Shown here piece by piece: positions 35,666-44,190 of a stretch of DNA of 64,000 nucleotides. The translations under genes were made by a program, and so were the position numbers. How positions within the stretch are numbered: the stretch's first letter is position 1; every line of letters begins with the position of its first letter. The notes beneath the pieces are model-generated. The model had not been told where the DNA came from, did no database searches, and was given only the letters and a program-made list of their open reading frames with translations. This DNA is from Ramlibacter pallidus (lineage in GTDB: Bacteria; Pseudomonadota; Gammaproteobacteria; Burkholderiales; Burkholderiaceae_C), in contig NZ_JADDIV010000002.1 in the NCBI RefSeq assembly GCF_015070875.1, positions 827,611 to 891,610 of the forward strand, in the 5' to 3' direction.

Positions 35666-36686
35666 GGGTGCATCGCTCGTCATCGCTCCGCAATGGATCG
35701 GTGACGCGGTGATGACCGAGCCGCTGCTGCGCCGCCTGCACGCGCGCGGCGAGCGGCTGACGGTGGGCGCGTTGCCCTGGGTGGCGCCGGTCTACCGTGC
35801 CATGCCCCAGGTCGAAGAGGTCATCGAGTTCCCCTTCCGCCACGGCGGCTTGCAGTGGAAGGCGCGGCGCGCGTTCGGCCGCGAACTGCAGGGCCGCTTC
35901 GACACGGCTTACGTCCTGCCCAACTCCCTCAAGAGTGCGCTGCTGCCGCTGCTGGCCGGCGTGCCGCGGCGGGTCGGCTACCTGGGGGAGGCGCGCGTGG
36001 GCCTGCTCACGCACCGGCTGAAGAACCCCAAGGACAAGCCGCCGATGGTCGCGTTCTATTCCGCGCTGAGCGGCGACACCGACGTCTCGCAGGACCGCCC
36101 GCGGCTCGCCTTGCCGGACGATGCGGTGGCCGACGCGCTGGCGCGGCATGGCCTGCCGCGCGGCGGCTACGTCGTGATGGCGCCGGGCGCGGAGTTCGGC
36201 CCGGCCAAGCGCTGGCCCCATTTCGGCGGCCTCGCGCAGATGCTGCAGCAGCCGGTGGTGCTGCTCGGCTCGGGCAAGGAGGCGGAGCTCTGCGAGGCGA
36301 TCCGCGCCGAGGCGCCGGAGCGTTGCCGCAACCTGGCCGGCCAGACGTCGCTGGCCGAGGCTTTCGCGCTGATCGCCGGCGCCGGGCACGTGGTGAGCAA
36401 CGACTCGGGCCTGATGCACGTGGCCGCGGCTTTCGGCGTGCCGCAGGTGGCGCTGTTCGGTTCGTCGAGTCCGCTGCACACCCCGCCCCTGAACGGACGC
36501 GCGCAGGTGGTGTGGCTGAAGCAGGACCCCGGCTATGCGCCGCCGCTGGACTGCTCACCCTGCTTCCAGCGCGAATGCCCGCTCGGGCACTTCCGCTGCC
36601 TCAACGACGTGGCGCCGCAGCGGGTGCTGTCGCTGCTGCTCCAGGCTTCCACCCCCACCCGCCCCGAGGAGATGCCCCGTGCCTGA
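35577..36686 (+). CDS. waaF: Lipopolysaccharide heptosyltransferase II WaaF (start uncertain)
   Basis: This GT9 glycosyltransferase adds the second heptose to the LPS inner core. Conserved parts are LVIAPQWIGDAVMTEPLLRRL, NSLKSALLP, MAPGAEFGPAKRWP and NDSGLMHVAAAFGVPQVALFGSSSP, plus a Cys-rich tail CSPCFQRECPLGHFRC. The conserved domain begins at codon 34 of this frame. The only standard in-frame start codon before it is the ATG at 35577, which adds about 33 unfamiliar residues and overlaps the zinc-finger gene by 89 bp. No ATG, GTG or TTG lies near codons 30-33, where the family normally starts. Product is certain, the 5' end is not. Confidence 0.88.
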   Translation: MSRAAARPSARTAAPCTSCARASISGPTTKGASLVIAPQWIGDAVMTEPLLRRLHARGERLTVGALPWVAPVYRAMPQVEEVIEFPFRHGGLQWKARRAFGRELQGRFDTAYVLPNSLKSALLPLLAGVPRRVGYLGEARVGLLTHRLKNPKDKPPMVAFYSALSGDTDVSQDRPRLALPDDAVADALARHGLPRGGYVVMAPGAEFGPAKRWPHFGGLAQMLQQPVVLLGSGKEAELCEAIRAEAPERCRNLAGQTSLAEAFALIAGAGHVVSNDSGLMHVAAAFGVPQVALFGSSSPLHTPPLNGRAQVVWLKQDPGYAPPLDCSPCFQRECPLGHFRCLNDVAPQRVLSLLLQASTPTRPEEMPRA

Positions 36687-37284
36687 ACCGACGACTTCCC
36701 AAGGCTTCGCGCAACCCGGCGGCGAGCGCCTGCCGATGCCGCGCAGCGAAGCCATGAACGACGCGCAGCGCGCCGCGGCGCAGGCGCTCATCGACGGCCC
36801 GCGCAAGGGCGTGTACGGGCCGTTCCTGCCCTTGCTGCGCAGCCCGGACCTGATGGAGCGCGTCGCCCGCATCGGCGAGTACCTGCGCTTCGAAAGCACG
36901 CTGGACGCCAGGGTGCGCGAGCTGTCGATCTGCGCCGTGGCGCGGCACGTTGGCAACCAGTTCGAGTGGGTGATGCACGCCCCGCTGGCGCGCAAGGCCG
37001 GCGTCGCCGCCGCCGCCGTCGAGGCGCTGCGCGTCGGCGCGCGGCCGCAACCGCTGGCGGCCGACGAGCAGGCGGCCCTCGACTTCACGCAGGAGCTGCT
37101 GCGCACGAACGGCGTCAGCGACCCCACCTATGCCGCCGCGCGGGAGGCGCTGGGCGAACAGGGCGTGGTGGAACTCGCCAGCCTGGCCGGCTACTTCGCG
37201 ATGGTGTGCTGGGTGATGAACGTGGCGCGGACGCCGGCGCAGGCCGGCGCCACCGAACCCGGCCTGGACGCCTTTCCCGCCTGA
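36679..37284 (+). CDS. Carboxymuconolactone decarboxylase-like (AhpD-fold) protein
   Basis: This 201-residue all-helical protein belongs to the CMD/AhpD family (PFLPLLRSPDLMERVARIGEYLRF, ELSICAVARHVGNQFEWVMHAPLARKAG). It lacks the CxxC pair of peroxidase-type AhpD; the equivalent region reads CAVARHVG. It may be a decarboxylase-like enzyme or a structural homologue; the substrate is unknown. The GTG start at 36679 overlaps the waaF end by 8 bp and has AGGAGAT upstream. It is the last gene before a hairpin terminator. Confidence 0.82.
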   Translation: MPEPTTSQGFAQPGGERLPMPRSEAMNDAQRAAAQALIDGPRKGVYGPFLPLLRSPDLMERVARIGEYLRFESTLDARVRELSICAVARHVGNQFEWVMHAPLARKAGVAAAAVEALRVGARPQPLAADEQAALDFTQELLRTNGVSDPTYAAAREALGEQGVVELASLAGYFAMVCWVMNVARTPAQAGATEPGLDAFPA

Positions 37285-37287
37285 CCC

Positions 37288-37315
37288 AAAAAAACAGCCA
37301 CCCGGAGGTGGCTGT
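37288..37315 (-). terminator. Hairpin terminator between convergent operons
   Basis: A perfect 9-bp stem ACAGCCACC (37294-37302) pairs with GGTGGCTGT (37307-37315) around CGGA. It is flanked on the left by seven A residues. Read on the minus strand it is a hairpin followed by a U7 tract, so it terminates the two-component operon coming from 39450. For plus-strand transcripts it is a hairpin without U-run. Confidence 0.8.
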
Positions 37316-37523
37316 ATCAAGTCCTTGGAAGGACGTCGTTGGGAGACTTGGATTCGGTGTGTCCGCCGATGCGTGACAGTGATCGTGACTCTAGCGGTCC
37401 CGCCGGGAGCGTCCATCCTCCTCTTGGGGGATGCCTGGGACGCCGCACCGGGTGGGGCAACGGGGCGATCTTCCCGAGTTTTCCGGGTTTTGGCGAGAGA
37501 CCGCGACAGGTTTCGCCGGGCAA
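37316..37523. other. Intergenic region with strong secondary structure
   Basis: No gene is seen here. A dyad GTCCTT-GG-AAGGAC lies at 37321-37334. A compound hairpin at 37409-37443 has outer stem GCGTCC/GGACGC and inner stem CATCC/GGATG. This is the 3' region of the kinase gene on the minus strand; it may be an untranslated 3' segment or a small RNA, without further support. Confidence 0.35.
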
Positions 37524-38726
37524 TTACATTTGCTGACACGGCAGGCGCAGGACGAAGCAGGCGCCGCCGCCCGGGTTCTCCTCGCACGACGCACTGCCGT
37601 GGTGCCGCTGGGCGATGGACCGGACCAGCGCCAGCCCCAGCCCGACCCCGCCTTCGCGCTCGCTCGCGCCCTTCAGGCGGTAGAACGGCTCGAAGATGCG
37701 TTCGCGTTCCGCCGGCGGGACGCCGGGGCCGCGGTCGCACACGCTGACGACCGCCAGCCCGCCTTCCTGGGCGATCCGGGTGGTCACCGGGCCGCTCGAA
37801 TAGCGGTGCGCGTTCTCCAGCAGGTTGCGGATGGCGCGCCGCAGCAGCTTGGACACGCCTTGCACCAGCACCGTCTGCTCCGCGGTGCCGGTGTCCAGGT
37901 CCGCGCCGGCCCGGGCGGCTTCTTCCGCGGCCAGCCCGGTCAGGTCCACCGTCTCGAAGCTGCCGATGTCGGTCTCGCGCGCATCCAGGCGGCTGGCCAG
38001 CAGGATCTCCTCGATCAGCTGGTCCAGCTCGGCGATGTTGCGGGTGATCTCGTCGCGCGTGCGCGGCGAGGGTTCCGGGTCCATCAGCTCCAGGCCCATG
38101 CGGATGCGGGCCAGCGGCGAGCGCAGCTCGTGCGAGGCATTGGCCAGCAGCGACTTGTGCGACTTCACCAGCGTCTCGATGCGCTCCGCGGCATGGTTGA
38201 ACCGCCGCGCCAGGAAGGCGATCTCGTCGGTGCCGGTCTCGTCGACGCGCACGCTCAGGTCGCCTTCGCCCCAGCGCTCGACGCCGCGCCGCAGGTGCTC
38301 CACCCGCCGCGTGACCCGGCGCACCACGGGATAGCTGCCCACGGCCACCGCCAGGCCGACGAGCCCCAGCAGCCAGATGTAGCCCGAGGTGCTGCGCGGC
38401 AGCCAGGGGCGCGCCGGCGGCCGCTCGCCGGGAGCCCGGGCGCGGGGCGGCACTTCCAGCGTGAGGCTGGTGCCGTCCTTCATCTCGATGTCGACTTCGA
38501 TGCCCTGGCCGCGCTCGCCGCGCCGGTTGGGCCGCAGCACGCTCTGGCCGACGATCTCGCCGGCCTCGTTGCGGATGATGATCTCGCGCGCGGGCCGCTC
38601 CTGCTGTTCCGCGTTGATGCGCCACAGCCAGCCGAAGGCGACGGTGAGCAGGCCGACCGTCACGACGACGGCCAGCCAGATGCGGACGTAGAGGGGGAAG
38701 CGCCAGCGCGCGTTCCAGGCGGTCAT
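37524..38726 (-). CDS. Sensor histidine kinase (RstB/CpxA-like)
   Basis: The 400-residue kinase has helix 1 at about 13-35 (IWLAVVVTVGLLTVAFGWLW), a periplasmic loop to about 110, helix 2 (YIWLLGLVGLAVAVGSYPVV), HAMP, HisKA with His in LANASHELRSPLARIRMGLEL and HATPase (NLLENAHRYS, DRGPGVP, GVGLGLALVRSIA). It is the second gene of a two-gene operon with the regulator at 38737, 10-bp gap. The stimulus is unknown. Confidence 0.9.
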   Translation of the reverse strand: MTAWNARWRFPLYVRIWLAVVVTVGLLTVAFGWLWRINAEQQERPAREIIIRNEAGEIVGQSVLRPNRRGERGQGIEVDIEMKDGTSLTLEVPPRARAPGERPPARPWLPRSTSGYIWLLGLVGLAVAVGSYPVVRRVTRRVEHLRRGVERWGEGDLSVRVDETGTDEIAFLARRFNHAAERIETLVKSHKSLLANASHELRSPLARIRMGLELMDPEPSPRTRDEITRNIAELDQLIEEILLASRLDARETDIGSFETVDLTGLAAEEAARAGADLDTGTAEQTVLVQGVSKLLRRAIRNLLENAHRYSSGPVTTRIAQEGGLAVVSVCDRGPGVPPAERERIFEPFYRLKGASEREGGVGLGLALVRSIAQRHHGSASCEENPGGGACFVLRLPCQQM

Positions 38727-38736
38727 CCGTGGGCGA

Positions 38737-39450
38737 TCAGTCCTGCTGCTTGGCGAACACGTAGCCTACACCGCGCACCGTGAGGATGCGCTTGGGCTGC
38801 TTCGGGTCGGCTTCGATGGCCGCGCGGATGCGCCCCATGTGCACGTCGATCGAGCGGTCGAAGGCTTCGAGTTCGCGCCCGCGCACGGCTTCCATGATCT
38901 GGTCGCGCGTGAGCACGCGGCCGGCGCGTTCGGCCAGCACCACCAGCAGGTCGAACTGGTAGGACGTCAGTTCGGCCGGCTTGCCCGCCACCGTCACCGT
39001 GCGCGCGTCGCGGTCGATCTCCATCGAGCCGAAGCGCATCACCTTGGCGGGCGCCGGGGTGCCGTCGGTGCGGCGGCGCAGGATGGCGCGGATGCGCGCC
39101 AGCAGTTCGCGCGGCTCGAACGGCTTGGGCAGGTAGTCGTCGGCGCCGAGTTCGAGGCCGACGATGCGGTCCATCGGGTCGCCCTTGGCGGTGAGCATCA
39201 GCACCGGGATCTTGCCGGTCTCGCCCGGCATGGCGCGCACGCGGCGGCACACTTCCAGTCCGTCGATGTCCGGCAGCATCAGGTCCAGCACCAGCATGTC
39301 CGGCGCGGTGCCGGAAGGCGGGTCCTCCAGCAGGTTCAGGCCCGCCTTGGCGTCGAGGGCGTGCATCACCCCGAACCCGGATCGCTCCAGGTATTCGCTG
39401 ACCATCTGGGCCAGCCGGGCGTCGTCTTCGATCATCAGGAGTTGCTGCAT
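38737..39450 (-). CDS. OmpR-family response regulator (RstA-like)
   Basis: The 237-residue regulator has a receiver (MIEDDARLAQMVSEYL, Asp in LVLDLMLPDIDGLEV, Lys in DDYLPKPFEPRELL) and a winged helix (LTSYQFDLLVVLAERAGRVL, RSIDVHMGRIRAAI, VRGVGYVF). The partner kinase is immediately downstream. The promoter region contains three copies of a TTTAC element that could be its own binding site. Confidence 0.92.
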   Translation of the reverse strand: MQQLLMIEDDARLAQMVSEYLERSGFGVMHALDAKAGLNLLEDPPSGTAPDMLVLDLMLPDIDGLEVCRRVRAMPGETGKIPVLMLTAKGDPMDRIVGLELGADDYLPKPFEPRELLARIRAILRRRTDGTPAPAKVMRFGSMEIDRDARTVTVAGKPAELTSYQFDLLVVLAERAGRVLTRDQIMEAVRGRELEAFDRSIDVHMGRIRAAIEADPKQPKRILTVRGVGYVFAKQQD

Positions 39451-39492
39451 GGATGTCCGATGTTACTGTTGAGGCCCGTTGCCAGGGCCGAT

Positions 39493-39552
39493 GTAAAGAT
39501 GGTCGGACGCCCCCAACGCGCCCTCTTGAACCGCCCGTAAAGTTAGGTAAAC
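39493..39552 (-). promoter_or_regulatory. Direct TTTAC repeats in the regulator/acyl-CoA synthetase spacer
   Basis: On the minus strand GTTTAC (39552-39547) and CTTTAC (39542-39537) are direct repeats 10 bp apart, and a third CTTTAC lies at 39498-39493. OmpR-family dimers bind tandem repeats with 10-11 bp period, so this is a candidate autoregulatory box in the 112-bp divergent promoter region. Confidence 0.4.
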
Positions 39553-39562
39553 GGAGGCTCTC

Positions 39563-41023
39563 CTGTCCGCGAAACATTCCACGCTGTCGGCGTTATTCGC
39601 CCATCCGGAGCCTGCGACGCCCGCGTTGTGGTGGGGTGAGCGCTGGCTGACATGGGGTGATCTCGAGGCCGCGGCGCAGCGTGCCGCAGGCGTCGCATGG
39701 CACGCATGGGGCGTGCGGCCCGGGGACCGCGTGGCCTGGCTCGGGGCGAGCCATCCTGCGCAGCTGGCACTGCTCGTGGGGCTGGCGCGCATCGGCGCGA
39801 TCCTGCTGCCGCTGAACTTCCGGCTGGCCCTGCCGGAGTGGCAGCGGCTCGTGGCCGATTGCACGCCGGCGCACCTGGTGCACGACGAGGAATGGGCGCG
39901 CCCGGCGCGCGAGCTGGCCGCCGCGTGCGGGCTGCACGCGCATGCGGCCGGCGAACTCGATGCCGCCGCGCCCGCCGCGCCGGTGCACGAGGACCCCGAA
40001 GCGCCGGCCTTGCTGGTCTACACCTCGGGCACCACCGGCGGTCCCAAGGCGGCGGTCCACACGCCCGCCAACCTGCTGGCCAATATGCGCATCGCCGCGC
40101 AGGTGCAGCGGATCACGCCGGCCGACACGGTGCTGACGGTGCTGCCGCTGTTCCACGTGGGCGGGCTGTGCATCCAGACCTTGCCCGCGCTGTGGGCCGG
40201 CGCGCGCGTCATCCTGCATCCCCGTTTCCATCCGGGAGACACGCTCGCGTGCGTCGCGGCGCAACGGCCGACGCTGACGCTGCAGGTACCGGCCACGATG
40301 AAGGCCCTGGTCGAACATCCGCAATGGCAGGCCACCGATGTCCGCAGCCTGCGCGCCGTGTGGGCCGGCTCCAGCCTGCTGCCGGACGCGCTGGTGCAGG
40401 CCTTCCATGCGCGCGGGCTGCCCGTGTGCAATGTCTATGGCGCGACGGAAACCGGCCCCTTCTCGATCGCGCTGCCGCCGGAACACGCGCTGGACCACGT
40501 CGGCTCCTGCGGCTGGCCGGCACCGGACGTCGAAGCGCGCCTGGGCCCTTTCCATGGCGATGCCGGCGAACTGCAGCTGCGTGGGCCGAATGTCGTCCGG
40601 CGCTACTGGCCGGACCTGCCGGCGTGCGACCCCGACGGCTGGTTCGCCACCGGCGACCTGGCACGGCAGGATGCCGACGGCAGCTGGCGCATCGTCGGCC
40701 GCGCGAAGGACCTCGTGATCTCCGGCGGCGAGAACATCCATCCGGCCGAGATCGAGCAGGCGCTGTCGCAGCATGCCGCCGTTGCCGAGTGCGCCGCCTT
40801 CGGCTTGCCGGATGCCCGCTGGGGCGAGGTCGTCGCCGTGGCCGTGGTGCTGCTGCCGGGTGCGCAGGCGACGGAGGAAGAACTCGCCGCCCACCTGCAG
40901 CAGCGGCTGGCGCGCTTCAAGCAGCCGCGCCGCTGGTTCTGGCCGCAGCATTTGCCCAAGACGGCGCTGGGCAAGGTGCAGCGCAGCCTGCTTGCGCGGC
41001 AGGTCGCGGGGGCCGTCCGCTAG
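39563..41023 (+). CDS. AMP-dependent acyl-CoA synthetase (MenE-like), apparent CTG start
   Basis: This adenylate-forming ligase has about 486 residues. Motifs are LLVYTSGTTGGPKAAVH (P-loop), NVYGATETG, DGWFATGDLARQDADG and the C-terminal KDLVISGGENIHPAEIE with the final catalytic Lys in LPKTALGKVQR. It resembles o-succinylbenzoate/long- or medium-chain acyl-CoA ligases; the substrate is uncertain. In-frame stop TAA is at 39548 and no ATG or GTG lies before the domain. A CTG at 39563 with GGAGG 5 nt upstream gives a natural N terminus (LSALFAHPEPATPALWW). A TTG at 39626 is the alternative but has no ribosome site and would trim the domain. Confidence 0.85.
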   Translation: MSAKHSTLSALFAHPEPATPALWWGERWLTWGDLEAAAQRAAGVAWHAWGVRPGDRVAWLGASHPAQLALLVGLARIGAILLPLNFRLALPEWQRLVADCTPAHLVHDEEWARPARELAAACGLHAHAAGELDAAAPAAPVHEDPEAPALLVYTSGTTGGPKAAVHTPANLLANMRIAAQVQRITPADTVLTVLPLFHVGGLCIQTLPALWAGARVILHPRFHPGDTLACVAAQRPTLTLQVPATMKALVEHPQWQATDVRSLRAVWAGSSLLPDALVQAFHARGLPVCNVYGATETGPFSIALPPEHALDHVGSCGWPAPDVEARLGPFHGDAGELQLRGPNVVRRYWPDLPACDPDGWFATGDLARQDADGSWRIVGRAKDLVISGGENIHPAEIEQALSQHAAVAECAAFGLPDARWGEVVAVAVVLLPGAQATEEELAAHLQQRLARFKQPRRWFWPQHLPKTALGKVQRSLLARQVAGAVR

Positions 41024-42660
41024 TCGTCGTCGGCCAGCACCCCGGGCCTTTCGGTCGGCGCGGTGGTGAGGTTGCGGGTGGCCAGCCACACCAGCACGAG
41101 CACCGGCAGGCCGAGGATCGCGGTGCCGACGAAGAAGTTGCCGTAGCCGTAGGCGTCGACGAACTTGCCGGAGAAGCCGGCCAGCCATTTCGGCAGCAGC
41201 AGCATCAGGGAGCTGAAGAGCGCGTACTGCGTCGCCGAGTACTGGATGTTGGTGAGGCTGGAGAGATAGGCGACGAAGGCGGCGGACGCGATGCCGCTGG
41301 ACAGGTTGTCCGCGGAGACCACGAAGACCAGCATGCGCACGTCGTGGCCGATGCCCGAGAGCCAGGCGAACAGCAGGTTGCTCGCCGCGCTGAGGATGGC
41401 GCCCAGCATCAGCGTGCGCATCACGCCGATGCGCAGCGCCAGCACGCCGCCGAGGAAGGCGCCGACCAGGGTCATGATGACGCCGAAGACCTTGCTGACG
41501 GCCGCCACTTCGTCCTTGGTGAAGCCCATGTCCACGTAGAACGGGTTGGCCATGATCCCCATCACGACGTCGCTGATGCGGTAGACGGCGATCAGCGCCA
41601 GGATCAGCGCGGCGTGCCAGCCGTAGCGGCGGAAGAAGTCAGCGAAGGGTTCGACGATGACGACGTCGAGCCATGCCACGAAGGGCGCCGCGGCCGGCGC
41701 GATGCGCAGGTGCATGGGGCGGGCCGCCCCCCAGCCGCCGCGCAGGCCGAGCACCGCGACCACGCCCAGCAGCAGGTAGATCGCCGTTTCCCACAGCGTG
41801 ATCGCGCCGAAGGACGCGCGGACCATCGCCGTGAGCAGCGCCAGCAGGACCGCGAACAGCAGCGCCTGCGGCCAGGCGAAGCGCAGGCCGTCGCGCGCGA
41901 AGGCCGCAGCCACGCCGGCGCGGTGCTGCCGGTCGGCCTGCGCGTCCCGCGGCTTGGGCTCGCGCGACAGCAGCACGGTGAGCACGCCGACCAGCATCGA
42001 CGCGGCCATCACCAGGTACGCGGTCTGCCACGCGCCATGCTCGTAGACCGCCGCCGCGCTGGTTTCCGAGCGGGCCGCGATCCAGAGCACGCCGGCGCCG
42101 GCCCAGATCATGGCCAGGCGGTAGCCGGTCTGGTACGCGGCCGCCAGCGCGCCCTGCTTCTCGGTGCCCGCCGACTCGATCCGGAACGCGTCCAGCGCGA
42201 TGTCCTGCGTGGCCGACGCGAAGGCGACCAGCACGGCGCACCAGATGACGGGGCCGAGCGCGGAGGCGGGGTCGGCGCCCGGCGCGGCCTTCGGGTCCGA
42301 GATCGCCATGCCCACCAGTCCGGCCATGATGCAAAGCTGCGCCAGCAGGAGCCAGCTGCGCCGCTGCCCGAGCCAGGCCGTCATGAGCGGCAGCCGCACC
42401 CGGTCCACCAGCGGCGCCCAGATCCATTTCACGCCGTACGCCAGCCCGACCCACGACAGGAAGCCGATGGTCGTGCGGTCGATGCCCGCTTCGCGCAGGC
42501 GGAAGCTGAGGGTGCCCAGTACCAGCAGCAGCGGCAGCCCGGCGGAGAAGCCGAGGAACAGCATCCGCAGCGTCGCCGGTTCGGTGTAGACCCGGAGCGT
42601 CTCGGCCCACGAGGGTTTGGCGGATGCCGGCTGAGCCGTGGTCGCGGTGGGGTCTGACAT
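41020..42660 (-). CDS. ampG: AmpG-family muropeptide permease (MFS)
   Basis: The 546-residue protein has 12 or more helices. The family N-terminal sequence LRMLFLGFSAGLPLLLVLGTLS, WVGLAYGVKWIWAPLVDR and ATQDIALDAFRIE are typical of AmpG, which imports anhydromuropeptides for cell-wall recycling. A long central hydrophilic loop (about residues 215-330) separates the halves. The stop codon overlaps the opposing acyl-CoA ligase stop in a shared CTAG. Confidence 0.9.
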   Translation of the reverse strand: MSDPTATTAQPASAKPSWAETLRVYTEPATLRMLFLGFSAGLPLLLVLGTLSFRLREAGIDRTTIGFLSWVGLAYGVKWIWAPLVDRVRLPLMTAWLGQRRSWLLLAQLCIMAGLVGMAISDPKAAPGADPASALGPVIWCAVLVAFASATQDIALDAFRIESAGTEKQGALAAAYQTGYRLAMIWAGAGVLWIAARSETSAAAVYEHGAWQTAYLVMAASMLVGVLTVLLSREPKPRDAQADRQHRAGVAAAFARDGLRFAWPQALLFAVLLALLTAMVRASFGAITLWETAIYLLLGVVAVLGLRGGWGAARPMHLRIAPAAAPFVAWLDVVIVEPFADFFRRYGWHAALILALIAVYRISDVVMGIMANPFYVDMGFTKDEVAAVSKVFGVIMTLVGAFLGGVLALRIGVMRTLMLGAILSAASNLLFAWLSGIGHDVRMLVFVVSADNLSSGIASAAFVAYLSSLTNIQYSATQYALFSSLMLLLPKWLAGFSGKFVDAYGYGNFFVGTAILGLPVLVLVWLATRNLTTAPTERPGVLADDD

Positions 42661-42691
42661 GGTGCCTTTGGTTCGTCCGTATTATTTGCGC

Positions 42692-43525
42692 ATGTGCCAA
42701 CTCTGTGCTGCCAAGTCGCCGTGGATGCCCCGGCGTGCCTTCATGCTCGCCGGTGCCGCGCTCGCCGCCGGTCCGGCGCTGGCGCAGGTGAATGTCGGCC
42801 AATCCTCGCGGCTGCGCGGCCTGGTCCCGGCCGATGAACTCGAACTCGCCGCCACCAAGCAGTACGGCGAGCTGTTGCAGGAGGCGCGCGCCAAGCGAGC
42901 ACTGGCTCCGGAAAGCCATCCCCAACTGCAGCGGCTGCGCCGGATCTCCACCCGCCTGATCGCGGATGCGCCGCGCTGGAACGACCGCGCCCGGCAGTGG
43001 AAGTGGGAGGTCAACCTCATCGGCAGCAACTCGATCAATGCGTTCTGCATGCCGGGCGGCAAGATCGCGCTGTTCACGGGCATCCTGGACAAGCTGCAGC
43101 TCACCGACGACGAGGTGGCGATGGTGGTCGGCCACGAGATGGCGCACGCGCTGCGCGAACACGCGCGCGAGCGCATCGCCAAGAGCCAGGGTACCGGGGC
43201 GCTGCTGTCGCTGGGCGCGCAGCTGTTCGGGCTGGGCCAGCTCGGCGACGTCGCGGCCAACGTCGGCACGCAGCTGCTGACGCTGAAGTTCAGCCGCGAC
43301 GACGAGACCGAGGCGGACCTCGTCGGCCTGGAGATGGGCGCGCGCACCGGCTTCGACCCGAAGGCTTCCGTCACGCTGTGGGACAAGATGGGCCGCGCTT
43401 CCAACAGCGCCGGCGCGCCGGGCTTCCTGTCGACGCACCCGAGCGGGCCGGAACGCATGCGCCGCCTGCAGGAGAACATCCCCCGCGTCGAGGGTCTCTA
43501 CCGCCAGGCGATCGCCAGGCGCTAA
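42692..43525 (+). CDS. M48-family zinc metallopeptidase, exported
   Basis: The 277-residue protein has zinc motif VVGHEMAHALREH (HExxH) and a downstream Glu in DDETEADLVGLEMG. The N terminus CQLCAAKSPWMPRRAFMLAGAALAAGPALAQ has two arginines before a hydrophobic stretch, compatible with Tat or Sec export. It is BepA/LoiP-like in size without TPR repeats and is probably periplasmic protein quality control. The start at 42692 is preferred over an ATG at 42638 that reads into the ampG promoter region. Its stop shares 4 bp with the convergent GAF gene. Confidence 0.88.
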   Translation: MCQLCAAKSPWMPRRAFMLAGAALAAGPALAQVNVGQSSRLRGLVPADELELAATKQYGELLQEARAKRALAPESHPQLQRLRRISTRLIADAPRWNDRARQWKWEVNLIGSNSINAFCMPGGKIALFTGILDKLQLTDDEVAMVVGHEMAHALREHARERIAKSQGTGALLSLGAQLFGLGQLGDVAANVGTQLLTLKFSRDDETEADLVGLEMGARTGFDPKASVTLWDKMGRASNSAGAPGFLSTHPSGPERMRRLQENIPRVEGLYRQAIARR

Positions 43526-44088
43526 TGCGCCGCTGAATCCAGCACGTCCGACGCGAACCGGCCGAGGTTCTCGACGAAGCGCACCTCGGCGTCGGTGAAG
43601 GATTTGCGCTCGTCGTGCGCGGCCACCCAGACCGTGCCAACCGACCGCCCTTCGCGGCGGAACGGCACCAGCAGCACCGTGCGCACCGGCGTGTGCAGCT
43701 GGCTGATGTACGCGTAGTAGCGCACCGGGTCCCGCATGATCAGCGGTCGTCCGCCGTCGACCGTGGCACCGCAGGGACTGAAGTCGCGCGGCATCGTGCC
43801 GTTGACGTAGCGGGAGAATTCCCCGGCCGTGGCCACCCAGCGGAAGAAGGGCCCCGCCTCGTCGCGCTCCTCGAGGCTGATGCCGGCGGAACCCGCGTCC
43901 GTGCCGGCCATCGCGAGGTCCACGAATGCCTGCAGCGTGCTCCCCCGCTTTTCCGCCAGGCTGCGGGACAAGGCCAGGAAGGCGTCCGCCTCGGCGACCT
44001 GCGTGGCGGTGGCTTGCCGCAGCGTGGCCGCGGCGGGCCGAACGAGCAGTTCGTCCAGGGAGCAGAAGTCGGGTGGAGTGCGGGACAT
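43522..44088 (-). CDS. GAF domain-containing protein
   Basis: The 188-residue protein consists mainly of one GAF domain (about residues 35-185: STLQAFVDLAMAGTDAGSAGISLEE, DFSPCGATVDGGRPLIMRDP, VLLVPFRREGRSVGTVWVAAHD, FTDAEVRFVENLGRFASDVLD). There is no output domain, so it may act as a small-molecule or redox sensor in trans. The hybrid kinase gene lies about 100 bp upstream on the same strand and could be its partner; this is inferred from proximity. Confidence 0.85.
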   Translation of the reverse strand: MSRTPPDFCSLDELLVRPAAATLRQATATQVAEADAFLALSRSLAEKRGSTLQAFVDLAMAGTDAGSAGISLEERDEAGPFFRWVATAGEFSRYVNGTMPRDFSPCGATVDGGRPLIMRDPVRYYAYISQLHTPVRTVLLVPFRREGRSVGTVWVAAHDERKSFTDAEVRFVENLGRFASDVLDSAAH

Positions 44089-44190
44089 GGCGCGAGCGGA
44101 TGCATTCTAAGCACGCGCCGTGGACTCGCACACCCCGGCGGGGGACGGGTACTGCCGAGGAAGCCGGGGCGGCCGCGGGGAGGCGCTGGC

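Noticed and set aside
36679..37284. Assignment as AhpD peroxidase partner
   Set aside because: The CxxC pair needed for AhpD activity is absent, so only the broader family name is used.
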